Source: Prauserella halophila
Lineage (GTDB): Bacteria > Actinomycetota > Actinomycetes > Mycobacteriales > Pseudonocardiaceae
Assembly: GCF_024171895.1 (NCBI RefSeq)
Contig: NZ_JAMTCQ010000015.1
Span: 124,001-188,000, forward strand
Reading direction: 5' to 3'
Length of the DNA stretch: 64,000 nt
Part shown: one piece after another, positions 9,901-18,290 of the stretch
Layout: the number at the start of each line of letters is the position of its first letter
Numbering within the stretch: position 1 is the stretch's first letter
Program-made: the position numbers and the translations under genes
The notes under the pieces: model-generated
What the model was told of the DNA's origin: nothing
The model's database searches: none
Seen by the model: only the letters and a program-made list of their open reading frames with translations

Positions 9901-10966
9901 CGATCGTGTCGGACAGGTCGACGAGCGTGACGCCGACGAGGCCCTCCTCCAGCAGGATCCGCTCCTCGCCGGTGACATCGGCGTCGTCGAGGATGATCAC
10001 GATGTGGGGCTGGTCCGGCGGCGGCGTCGCGTTGCGCGAGAACCGCTGCCGGTCACGCAGATCCTCCTCGAGCCACTGCTCGAGCTGCGCCAGCGAACCG
10101 GACATCATGCGCAGCTGGCCGATGCCGTCCGACAGCGTCGGATGCTGGGTGTGGGGCAGCCACTTGGCCCACTCCCAGTCCGCCTTCGCCCTTCCCGTCG
10201 ACGCGACCGCGATGAGCACGTCCTCCGGGCTGTGGAACGTGACGAGCTGCGCGAGCGCCGCGCGCGTCAGCCCGCGGACGAGTTCGCGCTCCCCCTGCAC
10301 ACCGACGGCCGCGAACCCGCGCAGCGTGATCTGCGTCGGCAGGTCCGGGACGATCGAGTGCGCCCGCACGAAGCGGCGCAGCGCCAGCGTGGCGATCGGC
10401 TCCAGCTCGTCGACCGGGCCGGTCTGCGGCGGCACGAGGCGCGTGGCCAGCCGGTGTGCACTGCGGCCGACCCGCAGGTGCAGGAAGTCCTGGTCGTTCT
10501 GCCTGCGCTCCCACATCCGGCGCGTGGCCGCCATCGACCACAGCGTCTGCGGATCCGGGTGCACCCACTCCAGCGAGGCACGCTGCTCCTCCATCGCCTC
10601 GCGGGCGCGTTCGCGCATCTGACCGAGGTAGCGCAGGTAGTCCTTGCGGTCCTCGTTCATCTCGGCCTTCTTCGGGCCGCCCCCTTTGCCGCCGCCCGCG
10701 AACATGCCGACCATCGACATGACCATCATCATCGGCATCATCATGAACATCGGGTTCGGCATGCCCTCGTTGGCCTGCAGCCGGGGCACGATCATCATCC
10801 CGACCATGCCCAGCATCGCCACGATCATGACGACGGGCAGGATCTTCATCATGATGTTGCCGGGAACCGCACGGGGCACCTCGGGCGGCGGCTCGAGATG
10901 AACCTCTCCGCCCGGAGGGCGGGGAGCAGCCAGACGTGGCGACCGCTTGAATTGCAGCGTGCTCAC
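6935..10966 (-). CDS. eccC: Type VII secretion ATPase EccC (fused a/b, FtsK/SpoIIIE family)
   Basis: The motor of the secretion system, 1343 residues. Two N-terminal membrane segments (about 38-60 and 71-91, very Met-rich) anchor a cytoplasmic region with three P-loop ATPase domains. Walker A motifs are GATGSGKSE (about 486), GGPQSGKST (about 851) and GESGKT (about 1140). Acidic Walker B motifs are visible as FIVVDEF, FLIVDGW and FVIVDDYD. A Glu/Pro repeat linker separates domains 1 and 2. EccCa and EccCb are fused, as in ESX-4. The GTG start at 10966 has a GAGGGG site. It is divergent from eccD and shares a 304-base control region with it. Confidence 0.96.
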   Translation of the reverse strand: MSTLQFKRSPRLAAPRPPGGEVHLEPPPEVPRAVPGNIMMKILPVVMIVAMLGMVGMMIVPRLQANEGMPNPMFMMMPMMMVMSMVGMFAGGGKGGGPKKAEMNEDRKDYLRYLGQMRERAREAMEEQRASLEWVHPDPQTLWSMAATRRMWERRQNDQDFLHLRVGRSAHRLATRLVPPQTGPVDELEPIATLALRRFVRAHSIVPDLPTQITLRGFAAVGVQGERELVRGLTRAALAQLVTFHSPEDVLIAVASTGRAKADWEWAKWLPHTQHPTLSDGIGQLRMMSGSLAQLEQWLEEDLRDRQRFSRNATPPPDQPHIVIILDDADVTGEERILLEEGLVGVTLVDLSDTIGNLAARRGLRLVAEPERLGARSAGGVEWFGAPDTLSVVEIEALARKLSPYRIGTAAADDGEEQPLLSNPGLLELLGIPGDPMTFDVQQAWRPRPVRDRYRVPFGVGEMGQAVELDIKEAAMEGMGPHGLCIGATGSGKSEFLRTLVLGMLATHSSTSLNFVLVDFKGGATFLGLDKAPHVSAVITNLADEVTLVDRMKDALAGEMNRRQEALKTGGNFKNVWEYEKARENGADLDPLPALFIVVDEFSELLSEKPDFIELFVAIGRLGRSLQMHMLLASQRLEEGKLRGLDSHLSYRIGLKTFSAAESRAAIGVPDAFELPSVPGGGYLKYDTSTLERFKASYVSGPYRPAGIKEAAPGAKVVRADKRPQRFVPDYIELPKEPEPEPEPEPEPEKPEQPESDEAVEPSELDVIVGRLVGQGPPAHEVWLPPLTEPNSLDTLLPNLNPTDERGLSPVGFFGNGKLQVPLGIVDRPYEQRRDPLWADFSGGSGHGAVVGGPQSGKSTLLRTLIMSMALTHTPQEAQFYAIDLGGGTLGSLDRLPHVGGVAVARRDPDKARRIVAELTTLANERESRFGELNVDSMPDFRNRKRRGDITAEQDAFGDAFLIVDGWRALRDDFEELEPQITKLAVQGLAYGVHVVIASNRWADIRPAIKDMLGTRFELRLGDPSESDIDRRTAVNIPASRPGRGLNREKLHFLGGLPRIDGSSDPESIGDGVSDAVAKISAAWQGPKAPQVRLLPEVMPYDDLLAMDRRRDSKLVPIGVNEDELAPVYLDFQADPHFLAYADGESGKTNLLRQIVRGITERYTAKEAVLILVDYRRTMLGFVEGDQVLSYVVSANQLDGIVKEVTGSMEKRLPGPDVTPQQLKDRSWWQGPELFVIVDDYDLVATQQNNPLRPLGEYLAQAKDVGLHMIVARRTGGAARTGMDPILGKLKELAMPGIVMNGSKDEGQLLGNVKAAPMPPGRGNIVSRKIGKQLMHVSWINPE

Positions 10967-11137
10967 CGAAAAGACCCCTCTTCAACTCGGCTGATCGAGT
11001 CGCCATGCGACCGGCCACATACTGGCCGAGACCACACGGTAGCGAACGAGGGCAACCGGCGATCCACAGACCGGCGAACTCACTCCCGGCCGCGTCGAAT
11101 CCACCTCACCGGGCCGCCGAATGCGCTAGAACGGCAC

Positions 11138-11161
11138 CCGCGGGCGCAGCTGCGCCCGCGG
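11138..11161. promoter_or_regulatory. Perfect 24-bp palindrome between divergent eccC and eccD
   Basis: A perfect inverted repeat with no spacer, centred on an AGCT at 11148-11151, with arms beginning CCGCGGGCGC. The outer half-site GCCCGCGG occurs again in direct orientation at about 11171-11178. It lies about midway in the 10967-11270 control region of the two divergent secretion genes, so it could be an operator serving both. A possible -10-like TATAAG lies at about 11227, without a good -35. Function is inference. Confidence 0.55.
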
Positions 11162-11270
11162 AAGTCGGATACGCCCGCGGCAACCATAGTCGTCCGGGCG
11201 GGCGAACGGTAAGTTGCCGTGCGCGGTATAAGTACCGGGTCAGCGATACATCCATGTAGGGGGACAACAG

Positions 11271-12665
11271 GTGGCAACGGGCACGACCGTATTCAGCCGG
11301 GTCACGGTGGTCGCACCGAACACCCGTATCGACGTCGCACTGCCGGCCGACGTGGCCGTTGCGGACCTGATGCCGATGCTGCTGGAGATGGCCAAGGAGG
11401 TCGCACCGGACGGCGGCGCCCGGCACGGCGGCTGGGCGCTGGCCAAACTGGGCGACGCTCCGCTCGACCCGAGCCGCACGCTCGCGTCGCTCGGCGTCGT
11501 CGACGGCGAGCTGCTGCAGCTGCGCAAGCGCAACGAGAACCCGCCACCGCCGCTCTACGACGACGTCGTGGACGCCATCGCGGAGGCCGACCCGGACGGC
11601 TTCCGCCCGTGGAGCAAGGACACGGCCCGCAAAATCGGCCACGCCGCGGGCGGCCTGTCGGCCGTACTCGCCGGGCTCGCACTCTTCCTCGGCGGCATCG
11701 GCGGCTACCCGCTGTTCGCCGCGATCGCCTCCGGCGTACTGGCCATCGCCTGCGTCGCGCTCGGTTCCACCCTGGTCCGCGCCTACCAGGCGATCTCGAC
11801 CGGTGTGCTGGTCTCCGCGGCGGGCGGGCTGCCGATGGCGTTCGTCGCAGGCTTCTTCATCGTGCCGATGGACATCTCGGTCCGGCCGAACCTGCTCCTG
11901 GCCAGTGCCCTCGTGGTGGTGGTCGCCGCCGCCTCGATCATGATCATGGGCACGGGCCTGACGACGTTCATCGCCGCGGCGACGGTGGGCGTGTTCGGCG
12001 TCGTCTCCTTCCTCGTCGCCACGCTCGTCGGCCACCCGGCACCCGGCATCGCCGCGGGGACGGCCGCGGTGGCACTGGGCTGCATCTCGATGCTCCCCCG
12101 CGCGACGATCTGGCTCGCGAAGCTGCCACTGCCGACCGTTCCGGGGACGGCCGACGAGCTCAAGGAAGACTCCGAGATCCCGGACTACTCCGACATCGAG
12201 CAGCGCACCAGCTCCGCGCACAACTACATGACGGGCCTGCTCGTCGGCTGCGGCTCGGTCACCGCCCTCGCGGCGATGCTCACCGCGACCTCCGGCGACA
12301 TCTGGGGCATTCTGACCGGCGCCTTCGCCACCGTCGTCCTGCTGCTGCGCGCGCGGACGTACGCCAACGGCGCACAGGCCGTCGCACTGCTGGTCACCGG
12401 AATGGTCTCCGCCGCGGGCATCCTCATCGGCTGGCTGCAGGGCGCCGAACCGTTCGACCAGCTGCTGTGGGCCACGGCCGCGTTCGTCGTGATCACCGCG
12501 GGCTCCGTCGTTCTGGGTGTCGTGATCCCCAACCAGCGGTTCTCACCACCGGTACGGCGCACGGTCGACATCCTGGAGGCCGTCTGCATCGCAGCGGTGC
12601 TGCCGCTCGCGCTGGCGGTCATGGGGCTGTACTCGTACTTCCGCCACCTCGACCTCCTGGGCTGA
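11271..12665 (+). CDS. eccD: Type VII secretion integral membrane protein EccD
   Basis: Forms the membrane channel scaffold of the ESX complex. Residues 1-85 form the cytoplasmic ubiquitin-like domain (FSRVTVVAPNTRIDVALP-VAVADLMPMLLEM). From about residue 130 onward there are about 11 hydrophobic membrane helices. The 464-residue length is typical. The GTG start at 11271 follows a GGGGGAC ribosome binding site. It is transcribed divergently from eccC and with mycP 119 bases downstream. Confidence 0.95.
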   Translation: MATGTTVFSRVTVVAPNTRIDVALPADVAVADLMPMLLEMAKEVAPDGGARHGGWALAKLGDAPLDPSRTLASLGVVDGELLQLRKRNENPPPPLYDDVVDAIAEADPDGFRPWSKDTARKIGHAAGGLSAVLAGLALFLGGIGGYPLFAAIASGVLAIACVALGSTLVRAYQAISTGVLVSAAGGLPMAFVAGFFIVPMDISVRPNLLLASALVVVVAAASIMIMGTGLTTFIAAATVGVFGVVSFLVATLVGHPAPGIAAGTAAVALGCISMLPRATIWLAKLPLPTVPGTADELKEDSEIPDYSDIEQRTSSAHNYMTGLLVGCGSVTALAAMLTATSGDIWGILTGAFATVVLLLRARTYANGAQAVALLVTGMVSAAGILIGWLQGAEPFDQLLWATAAFVVITAGSVVLGVVIPNQRFSPPVRRTVDILEAVCIAAVLPLALAVMGLYSYFRHLDLLG

Positions 12666-12784
12666 CGGCCGTCCCGGGGTCGGGAGCGGCGCCGGGCGCC
12701 GGCGACAGCCCACACAGGCACGCCAGACACGTGCAGGCGCACAGACCCGCGCAGGCACGCCAGACAGACGTCAAGGGGGTTACG

Positions 12785-14515
12785 GTGCGTTCGGTCGGTC
12801 CACACGCCGCCGGTTCGAGGTCGGCCGGCAGGTTCGACACCGGTTCACGGACCGGTGTACGCCGATCCGGGCCGGCACGCCGGATCTCGGCGGTACTGCT
12901 CACCGCGGCACTCGGGGCCACCACGGCGATGATCCCGGCACTGCCCGCAGCCGCCCAGTCCGACGACTGGACTCCCCCGGCCGACGCCGGACTGCCACCG
13001 GTGGGCCAGCTGAAGCTCGACGGCCCGAACGAGCACTACGAGCGCAACACCGAGTGCGTCACCGCAGCCGAACTCGACGAGGCCGACCGCCTCCGGCAGG
13101 CCCCGTGGGGGCAGATGTACCTGCGGCTCGACGAGGCCCATCGCATCCTGGCCGCCGAGAACAAGCAACCGGGCGCAGGCGAAACGGTCACCGTGATCGA
13201 CACCGGCGTCGAGGACGGCCATCCGTACATGCGCGGCGCCGACGGGAAGAGCCGGGTCACCGGCGTCGGCGAGTACGTGGCGGAGGACGCCGGACCGGGC
13301 GTTCGCGACTGCGACGGCCACGGCACCGAGGTCGCGGGCATCATCGGCGCGAACACCCCGCCGGACATCGGCTTCCAGGGTGTCGCTCCGCACGTGCAGA
13401 TCAACGCGATCCGCCAGTCCAGCCAGTACTACGAGAAGAGCGACGAACCGGAGCAGCCGCAGAACCCCGGCGGTGACGGCGACGGTGACGGCGGCGGCGG
13501 CGACGGCGACGGCGGCGGTGACGGCGGCGGCGACGGCGATCCCGGCGGCGGCGGCCAGGACGGCGGCGGTGGCCAGGACGGTGACGGCGACGCGGGGACC
13601 GGCGAGTCGTCGGCCACGGGGACGTCGCAGCGTCAGGCCGACAGCGAAGAGGGAGCCGGCACGCTCGCCACGCTGGCGGCCGCGATCATCAAGGGCGCCG
13701 ACGCGGCCCCCGGCAGCGTCATGAACGTCTCCATCAACAACTGCCAGCCGTACTCGAAGCAGGTCGACGTCGAGAACCAGAAGGTGCAGGCTGCCGTCAA
13801 ATACGCGCACGAGGAGAAGAACGTCGTCGTGGTGACCGCGGCGGGCAACGTCGGCGAGAACTGCCGACAGAACACCGACTCCGACAACCTCAGCTCGGTC
13901 GTGTCACCGCCGGTGTTCGCCGACCACGTGCTGTCGGTGGCCGCGGTCGGCGAAGAAGGCACGGCCCCGTTCAGCATGAACGGACCGTGGGTCGGCGTCG
14001 CCGCACCCGGCACGAAGATCATCTCCCTCGACCCGGCCGAAGAGTCCGACCGCATCGTCAACCAGACGATCGACCCCAACGGCGAGGCGGCCCCGATCGA
14101 GGGCACGAGCTTCGCAGCACCGTACGTCGCCGGGCTGGCCGTACTGGTGCGGCAGATGTACCCGAACCTCGACGCCACGCAGGTCATGGACCGCATCAAA
14201 TACACCGCGCACCACCCGGCCACCCCCGACGGCCACGATCAGTACATCGGCGAAGGCGTCATCGACCCGGTCGCGGCGCTGACCGCGGACGTGCCCACCG
14301 AGATGGGCATCGAGCCGATCCAGCAGCAGCCGCTGCCCGACGATCTTCCGCCGGCGAACATCCCCAACTGGACGCCGTTCACCGTGGCCATCGCGGGCTC
14401 GGCAGGCGCGCTGGTGGCCATCGGCGTGACGATGTTCGTGGTGCACACGGTGCGGCGGAAACAGCAGACGGCACCCGCATCCGCGAAGACGTCGTCGTCG
14501 GGCTCGCCCGGCTGA
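12785..14515 (+). CDS. mycP: Mycosin, type VII secretion-associated subtilisin-like serine protease
   Basis: Membrane-anchored protease that stabilises the ESX complex. The 576-residue protein has an N-terminal signal sequence ending near ALPAAAQ. The catalytic triad is Asp139 (VIDTG), His179 (DGHGTEVAG) and Ser442 (GTSFAAPYVAGL), with the oxyanion Asn in TAAGNVG. A C-terminal membrane helix precedes a basic tail (VRRKQQ). An unusual Gly/Asp-rich low-complexity insertion lies at residues about 228-276. The GTG start has an AAGGGGG site. The longer open frame upstream (from 11219) overlaps eccD and is spurious. It converges with eccB. Confidence 0.94.
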   Translation: MRSVGPHAAGSRSAGRFDTGSRTGVRRSGPARRISAVLLTAALGATTAMIPALPAAAQSDDWTPPADAGLPPVGQLKLDGPNEHYERNTECVTAAELDEADRLRQAPWGQMYLRLDEAHRILAAENKQPGAGETVTVIDTGVEDGHPYMRGADGKSRVTGVGEYVAEDAGPGVRDCDGHGTEVAGIIGANTPPDIGFQGVAPHVQINAIRQSSQYYEKSDEPEQPQNPGGDGDGDGGGGDGDGGGDGGGDGDPGGGGQDGGGGQDGDGDAGTGESSATGTSQRQADSEEGAGTLATLAAAIIKGADAAPGSVMNVSINNCQPYSKQVDVENQKVQAAVKYAHEEKNVVVVTAAGNVGENCRQNTDSDNLSSVVSPPVFADHVLSVAAVGEEGTAPFSMNGPWVGVAAPGTKIISLDPAEESDRIVNQTIDPNGEAAPIEGTSFAAPYVAGLAVLVRQMYPNLDATQVMDRIKYTAHHPATPDGHDQYIGEGVIDPVAALTADVPTEMGIEPIQQQPLPDDLPPANIPNWTPFTVAIAGSAGALVAIGVTMFVVHTVRRKQQTAPASAKTSSSGSPG

Positions 14516-14550
14516 TTCGGGCGGAGTGCGGCCGAACCCGTCCGGGACCC

Positions 14551-14594
14551 GCCCGAACACGACCGTGGCCCCGCCCGAACACGACTGTGGCCCC
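14551..14594. repeat. Two 22-bp repeats after mycP
   Basis: Two adjacent 22-base copies (14551-14572 and 14573-14594) differ at one position and follow the pattern GCCCGAACACGAC-nGTGGCCCC; a degraded third copy precedes them. The second copy overlaps the left arm of the terminator hairpin. Confidence 0.75.
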
Positions 14595-14625
14595 GCAGCT
14601 CTGCCGGACGAGCTCGCGGGGCCAC
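14587..14625. terminator. Bidirectional terminator between mycP and eccB
   Basis: Inverted repeat with arms 14587-14602 (GTGGCCCCGC-AGCTCT) and 14610-14625 (GAGCTCG-CGGGGCCAC), nearly perfect with a small internal bulge. It lies between the convergent mycP and eccB genes and can serve both strands. Confidence 0.75.
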
Positions 14626-14686
14626 GGTCACACCGTTCGGTGCGCATGCACCGGCACGGTGACGACACCGGTCGGCACAGCGCCGG

Positions 14687-16327
14687 TCAGCCGCCTGCTG
14701 CGGCTCCGTTGCCGACACCCGGTGTCTGCACCTGCACCGAGTCGTACGTCTGCCGCACGTCCTGATAGTTCAGCGAGGAACCCGCCGGCAGCATCTTGAG
14801 GATCGTCTCCGGCGCCGCCTCGAACATGTTCCCGGACAGGCCGAGCCACTCGGCCGTCGTCACGTCCGGAATGCTGTAGCGAATACCCCGGTCGGAGACC
14901 AGCTGCAACGGCCCGCCGCCGAACGTCTCCCGCGTGGTCGCCGCGCGGACGACCGCCGCGTGGCCGGGCTGCATGTAGAACTGGTCGACCTGGTTGTACC
15001 CGTCGGGCGCAGGCGTGCCCACGTCGATCGGGTTGGCGTCGTCGGGCAGCGGCGACGTGTTGTGCACGTACAACCGCGTGACCGAGTCACGGGCACGGCC
15101 TTCGCCCTCGACGGTCCAGCCGAGACAGGTGTGCGGGGTCAGCTCCTGATCGACGACCTCGAGATCACCGGTCACCGGCAGATGGTCGAGCTCGAGCCAG
15201 CCCTGGTCGCCGTCGGTCAGCTTCGGCGCACTGGCGACCGCGCCGGGCCCCACCTCCCGCGCCGTCGCGGCGCTCTCGTCGGCGGCGAGGATGACGCTGG
15301 CCGCACCCTCGTTGATCTCCTGAATGCCGTGCTGCAGGACGACGTAGTACGCCGTCGAGCCCGCGTCCTGCACCTCGAGCACCGACCCGGCCCGCGCCGA
15401 CGACGCATCGAAGCCCTGCGGGCTGCTGCCCTTACCTGCGATCGGCGGGGCGACCAGCTCACCGGACGCGTTCGGGATCGCCTCGAGCAGGCTCGGCGAC
15501 ATCTTCCGGATGTCGTCCTCGCTCAGCCCGAACGCGTTCACGATCGGATCGTCCGTGGCCATGGTGACCACGGCCTTCACGGCATCACCCTGGCCGGCCT
15601 GGGTATCCGCCTGACGGTAGATCAGGTAGACGGTCTCGTCGTCGCCCTTCGAGCTCTTGGCGAGAATCGCCTGGTTCCGCGGCAGTTCGTTGCCCGTGTT
15701 CCCCCCGGACTCGCCCGCGAGCACCTGGCTCGTGACCTCGGCCTCCTGCCGCGCGGTCTGGTCGGGCAGCGAGCTGTCGTAGTTCAGGTTGTCGCACACG
15801 GCCCAGTTCTGGCCGATCGTCTGCTCGTCCGTCGGCAGCAACGGCGGTCCGTCCGGAATGCCCCGCAGCCGTTCGCGGCCGATGTCGACCAGCTGCGTGT
15901 CCGGCACGACCTCCGGTTCCATATCGGCGGGGTCGGGCGCCTGCGGCAGCTGTCCCCCACCTGCGCCGCCGTCGCTGCCCTGCTGCTCCTGCGCCATGCT
16001 CAGCAGCTTCGCCGACGCGACGTTGAACGTCGGGATGAGGCGCTTGTCGCCGCCCTGCGCCTGGTGCACGACATAGACCTGACCGGACTGCTCGCTGATC
16101 ACGATGCCGCTGTCGGGCACCTTCGGCGCCGGCTTGAAAATGCCGAACACCAGGAACCCGAGGCAGCCGAGCGCGCCGAGGACGACGCCGACCGTGGTGG
16201 CACGTCCGTGCGTCCGCATCGGGTCGTGCAGCATGACCGGGTCCTTGCGCACCAGGGCCGACTGCATCCGCCGCAGTACGAACCGGTACGCGTGAACCTG
16301 TGACTTTGTTGTCGGTGTTGACGGCAT
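14687..16327 (-). CDS. eccB: Type VII secretion protein EccB
   Basis: Core ESX membrane-complex component of 546 residues. It has a short cytoplasmic N-terminus with the family pattern TKSQVHAYRFVLRRMQSALV, one membrane helix at about 45-64, then a large periplasmic domain of beta-rich repeats. The conserved block CLGWTVEG and late Gly/Val-rich segments are present. The start ATG at 16327 matches family N-termini. It faces mycP tail to tail and eccE head to head. Confidence 0.95.
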   Translation of the reverse strand: MPSTPTTKSQVHAYRFVLRRMQSALVRKDPVMLHDPMRTHGRATTVGVVLGALGCLGFLVFGIFKPAPKVPDSGIVISEQSGQVYVVHQAQGGDKRLIPTFNVASAKLLSMAQEQQGSDGGAGGGQLPQAPDPADMEPEVVPDTQLVDIGRERLRGIPDGPPLLPTDEQTIGQNWAVCDNLNYDSSLPDQTARQEAEVTSQVLAGESGGNTGNELPRNQAILAKSSKGDDETVYLIYRQADTQAGQGDAVKAVVTMATDDPIVNAFGLSEDDIRKMSPSLLEAIPNASGELVAPPIAGKGSSPQGFDASSARAGSVLEVQDAGSTAYYVVLQHGIQEINEGAASVILAADESAATAREVGPGAVASAPKLTDGDQGWLELDHLPVTGDLEVVDQELTPHTCLGWTVEGEGRARDSVTRLYVHNTSPLPDDANPIDVGTPAPDGYNQVDQFYMQPGHAAVVRAATTRETFGGGPLQLVSDRGIRYSIPDVTTAEWLGLSGNMFEAAPETILKMLPAGSSLNYQDVRQTYDSVQVQTPGVGNGAAAGG

Positions 16328-16388
16328 TCTCGCCCCACTGCCTCCCCATCGCGATACGGTCCCGCAGGATAGCCGTGCAGGACCGGCT

Positions 16389-16410
16389 GGTGTTGGTTTC
16401 TACCAACACC
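16389..16410. promoter_or_regulatory. 9-bp inverted repeat between divergent eccB and eccE, candidate operator
   Basis: Perfect arms GGTGTTGGT (16389-16397) and ACCAACACC (16402-16410) are separated by TTCT. This lies 60 bases before eccB and 135 before eccE. A -10-like TAGTCT follows at 16414, so the repeat would overlap the spacer of a rightward promoter. The size and symmetry suit a dimeric repressor site; the regulator is unknown. Confidence 0.5.
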
Positions 16411-16543
16411 CGCTAGTCTGCGGCTCCCCGGGATGGCCGTTTCCGCTGCATGACCGTCACACGCATCTCACAGCGGACGAATCAGGGTGCGCCTGCAGGC
16501 CGGCCGGGCACACGCGAGGGACAAGAGGGGAAGAAGCCAGCGG

Positions 16544-18214
16544 ATGTCCGTCACCACTCCACCTTCATCGGGCCCGCCTCCGGGAGGGAGGCCACCGGGC
16601 CCGGGACCGCAGCGCCCGCAGGGACCGGGGGGACCCGGACCGGGCGGCCCCGGTGGACCGGGCAGGCCCGGCCCCGGTGGACCCGCGGGCCCGAACGGCC
16701 CGGCAGGTCCCGTCGGACCGGCGGGACCCGGCGGACCCGCAGGGCCGGGTCGTCCCGGACCGCCCCAGCCGGGTGGCCCTGCAGGCCCCGGCGGACCCGG
16801 TGGCGGCCCCCAGGGCCCCGGTGGTCCTGGCGGTCCTGGCCCGGGCGGCCCCGGCGGACCCGGTGGCGGCGGCCCCGGCGGACCGGGCGGCCCCGGCGGA
16901 CCCAGCGGCCCGCACGGTTCCGGTGGCCCCGAACCCACGCCGTCCGAGCCGCCGAAGCCCCCGGAGCCGGAGCCACGCAACGCACCACCCGCCCGGAAGC
17001 GGGCCCTCGGTGCGAGCCTCGGCCCGCTTCCGGTGATGAACCTCGTCCTCATCGAGATCGGACTCGCCATCGGGCTGGTCCTCGTGGCGATCGACGAAGC
17101 GCTGCTGTGGGTGGGCGTCGGCGTCCTCGGCCTGACGGTGATCCTGGCTCTGCTGCGCTGGCACGGACAGTGGTTCACGCAGTGGGCGGGCCTGACGTCG
17201 CGGTACACGTTCCGTTCGCGCGCCCGCACGGCGACCCCGCCACCTCCGAGGTCGATCGAAACGGTGGACGACGAGGAAGAGACGGTCATCAGCGACGACG
17301 ACGTGCGCGTCAACCTGCTGCGGCTGGCGATTCCGGGCCTGGTCGTCGCGCACGGCAGCGACCACGAACACTCCGACGTCGGCCTCGCCTGGCACGACGG
17401 CACCTGGACGGCGGTGCTGCTCGTCGAGCCGACCCCGGCGCTGATCACGCAGGCGGGCGGGGCGCCCAGCCTGCCGCTGTCGGCACTCGCGCCGTGCCTG
17501 GAAGACCGCGGCGTGGTGCTCGACTCCATCCAGATGACGTGGCACTGCTACCCCGGCAGCGCGGCGCTGCCCTCCGATTCGCCTGCGCTCAGCTCGTACA
17601 TGGAGGTCCTCGGCCCGCTCCCGGCCGCGGCGCGGCGGACGACGTGGATCTCACTGCGGCTGGACCCGAAGCGCTGCGCCGCCGCCGTCCAGGAACGCGG
17701 CGGCGGTGTCGTCGGTGCGCACCGTGCGCTGATGGGCGCGCTCTCGCGGGTCCGCAACGCCCTCGAGTCGAACGGGGTCCCCACCCGCCCGCTGGACGCC
17801 GACGAACTGCTGCGCGCCGGCATCTCCGCGGCCGAGCTCACCGGCGTCGTCGGCTCGGGCCAGAAGGTGTCGCTCAAGGAGAAGTGGACGGGCGTCACCG
17901 CCGCGGGCATCGGCCACGCCAGCTACGCGATCACCGGCTGGCCGAAGGGCAAGGTCACGCAGAACCTGAACGCCCTGACCAGTGTGCGCGCGCTCTCGTC
18001 CACCGTCGGCATGGCGATTTCCCCCGCCGAGGACGAGGGCAAGGTCACCCTGCGCGGCATCGTCCGGGTCAGTGCCCGCAACCCGCGTGAGCTCGAGTCG
18101 GCCGACCAGCGGCTCGGTACGCTGGCGGACAACGTCGGCGTCTCGCTGACCCCGCTGAACGGCAAACAGACCGACGGACTGGCGGCGACGATTCCACTGG
18201 GGGGCACCGCATGA
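16544..18214 (+). CDS. eccE: Type VII secretion protein EccE with collagen-like N-terminal region
   Basis: EccE completes the ESX membrane complex. The 556-residue protein has a striking N-terminal region (about 10-127) made almost only of Gly and Pro, including a run of true Gly-X-Y triplets (GPAGPNGPAGPVGPAGPGGPA). Two membrane helices follow (about 164-200), then the soluble EccE domain. ATG 16544 is preceded by GAGGGGAAGAAG. EccE is absent from M. tuberculosis ESX-4 but present in some other ESX-4 loci such as that of M. abscessus. The collagen-like part is cytoplasmic if topology follows the family. Confidence 0.88.
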   Translation: MSVTTPPSSGPPPGGRPPGPGPQRPQGPGGPGPGGPGGPGRPGPGGPAGPNGPAGPVGPAGPGGPAGPGRPGPPQPGGPAGPGGPGGGPQGPGGPGGPGPGGPGGPGGGGPGGPGGPGGPSGPHGSGGPEPTPSEPPKPPEPEPRNAPPARKRALGASLGPLPVMNLVLIEIGLAIGLVLVAIDEALLWVGVGVLGLTVILALLRWHGQWFTQWAGLTSRYTFRSRARTATPPPPRSIETVDDEEETVISDDDVRVNLLRLAIPGLVVAHGSDHEHSDVGLAWHDGTWTAVLLVEPTPALITQAGGAPSLPLSALAPCLEDRGVVLDSIQMTWHCYPGSAALPSDSPALSSYMEVLGPLPAAARRTTWISLRLDPKRCAAAVQERGGGVVGAHRALMGALSRVRNALESNGVPTRPLDADELLRAGISAAELTGVVGSGQKVSLKEKWTGVTAAGIGHASYAITGWPKGKVTQNLNALTSVRALSSTVGMAISPAEDEGKVTLRGIVRVSARNPRELESADQRLGTLADNVGVSLTPLNGKQTDGLAATIPLGGTA

Positions 18215-18290
18215 CGGGCCCGGGAACGACGGCCGGCGAGCATCGCAGGGCTGCCACGGCCCGAGGCGCGGAGCGGGGAGGAATCGAGAA

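Noticed and set aside
11219-12784. 522-codon upstream extension of the mycP frame
   Set aside because: It overlaps eccD in another frame and encodes Arg/Gly/Pro-rich shadow sequence; the mycosin signal peptide begins at 12785.
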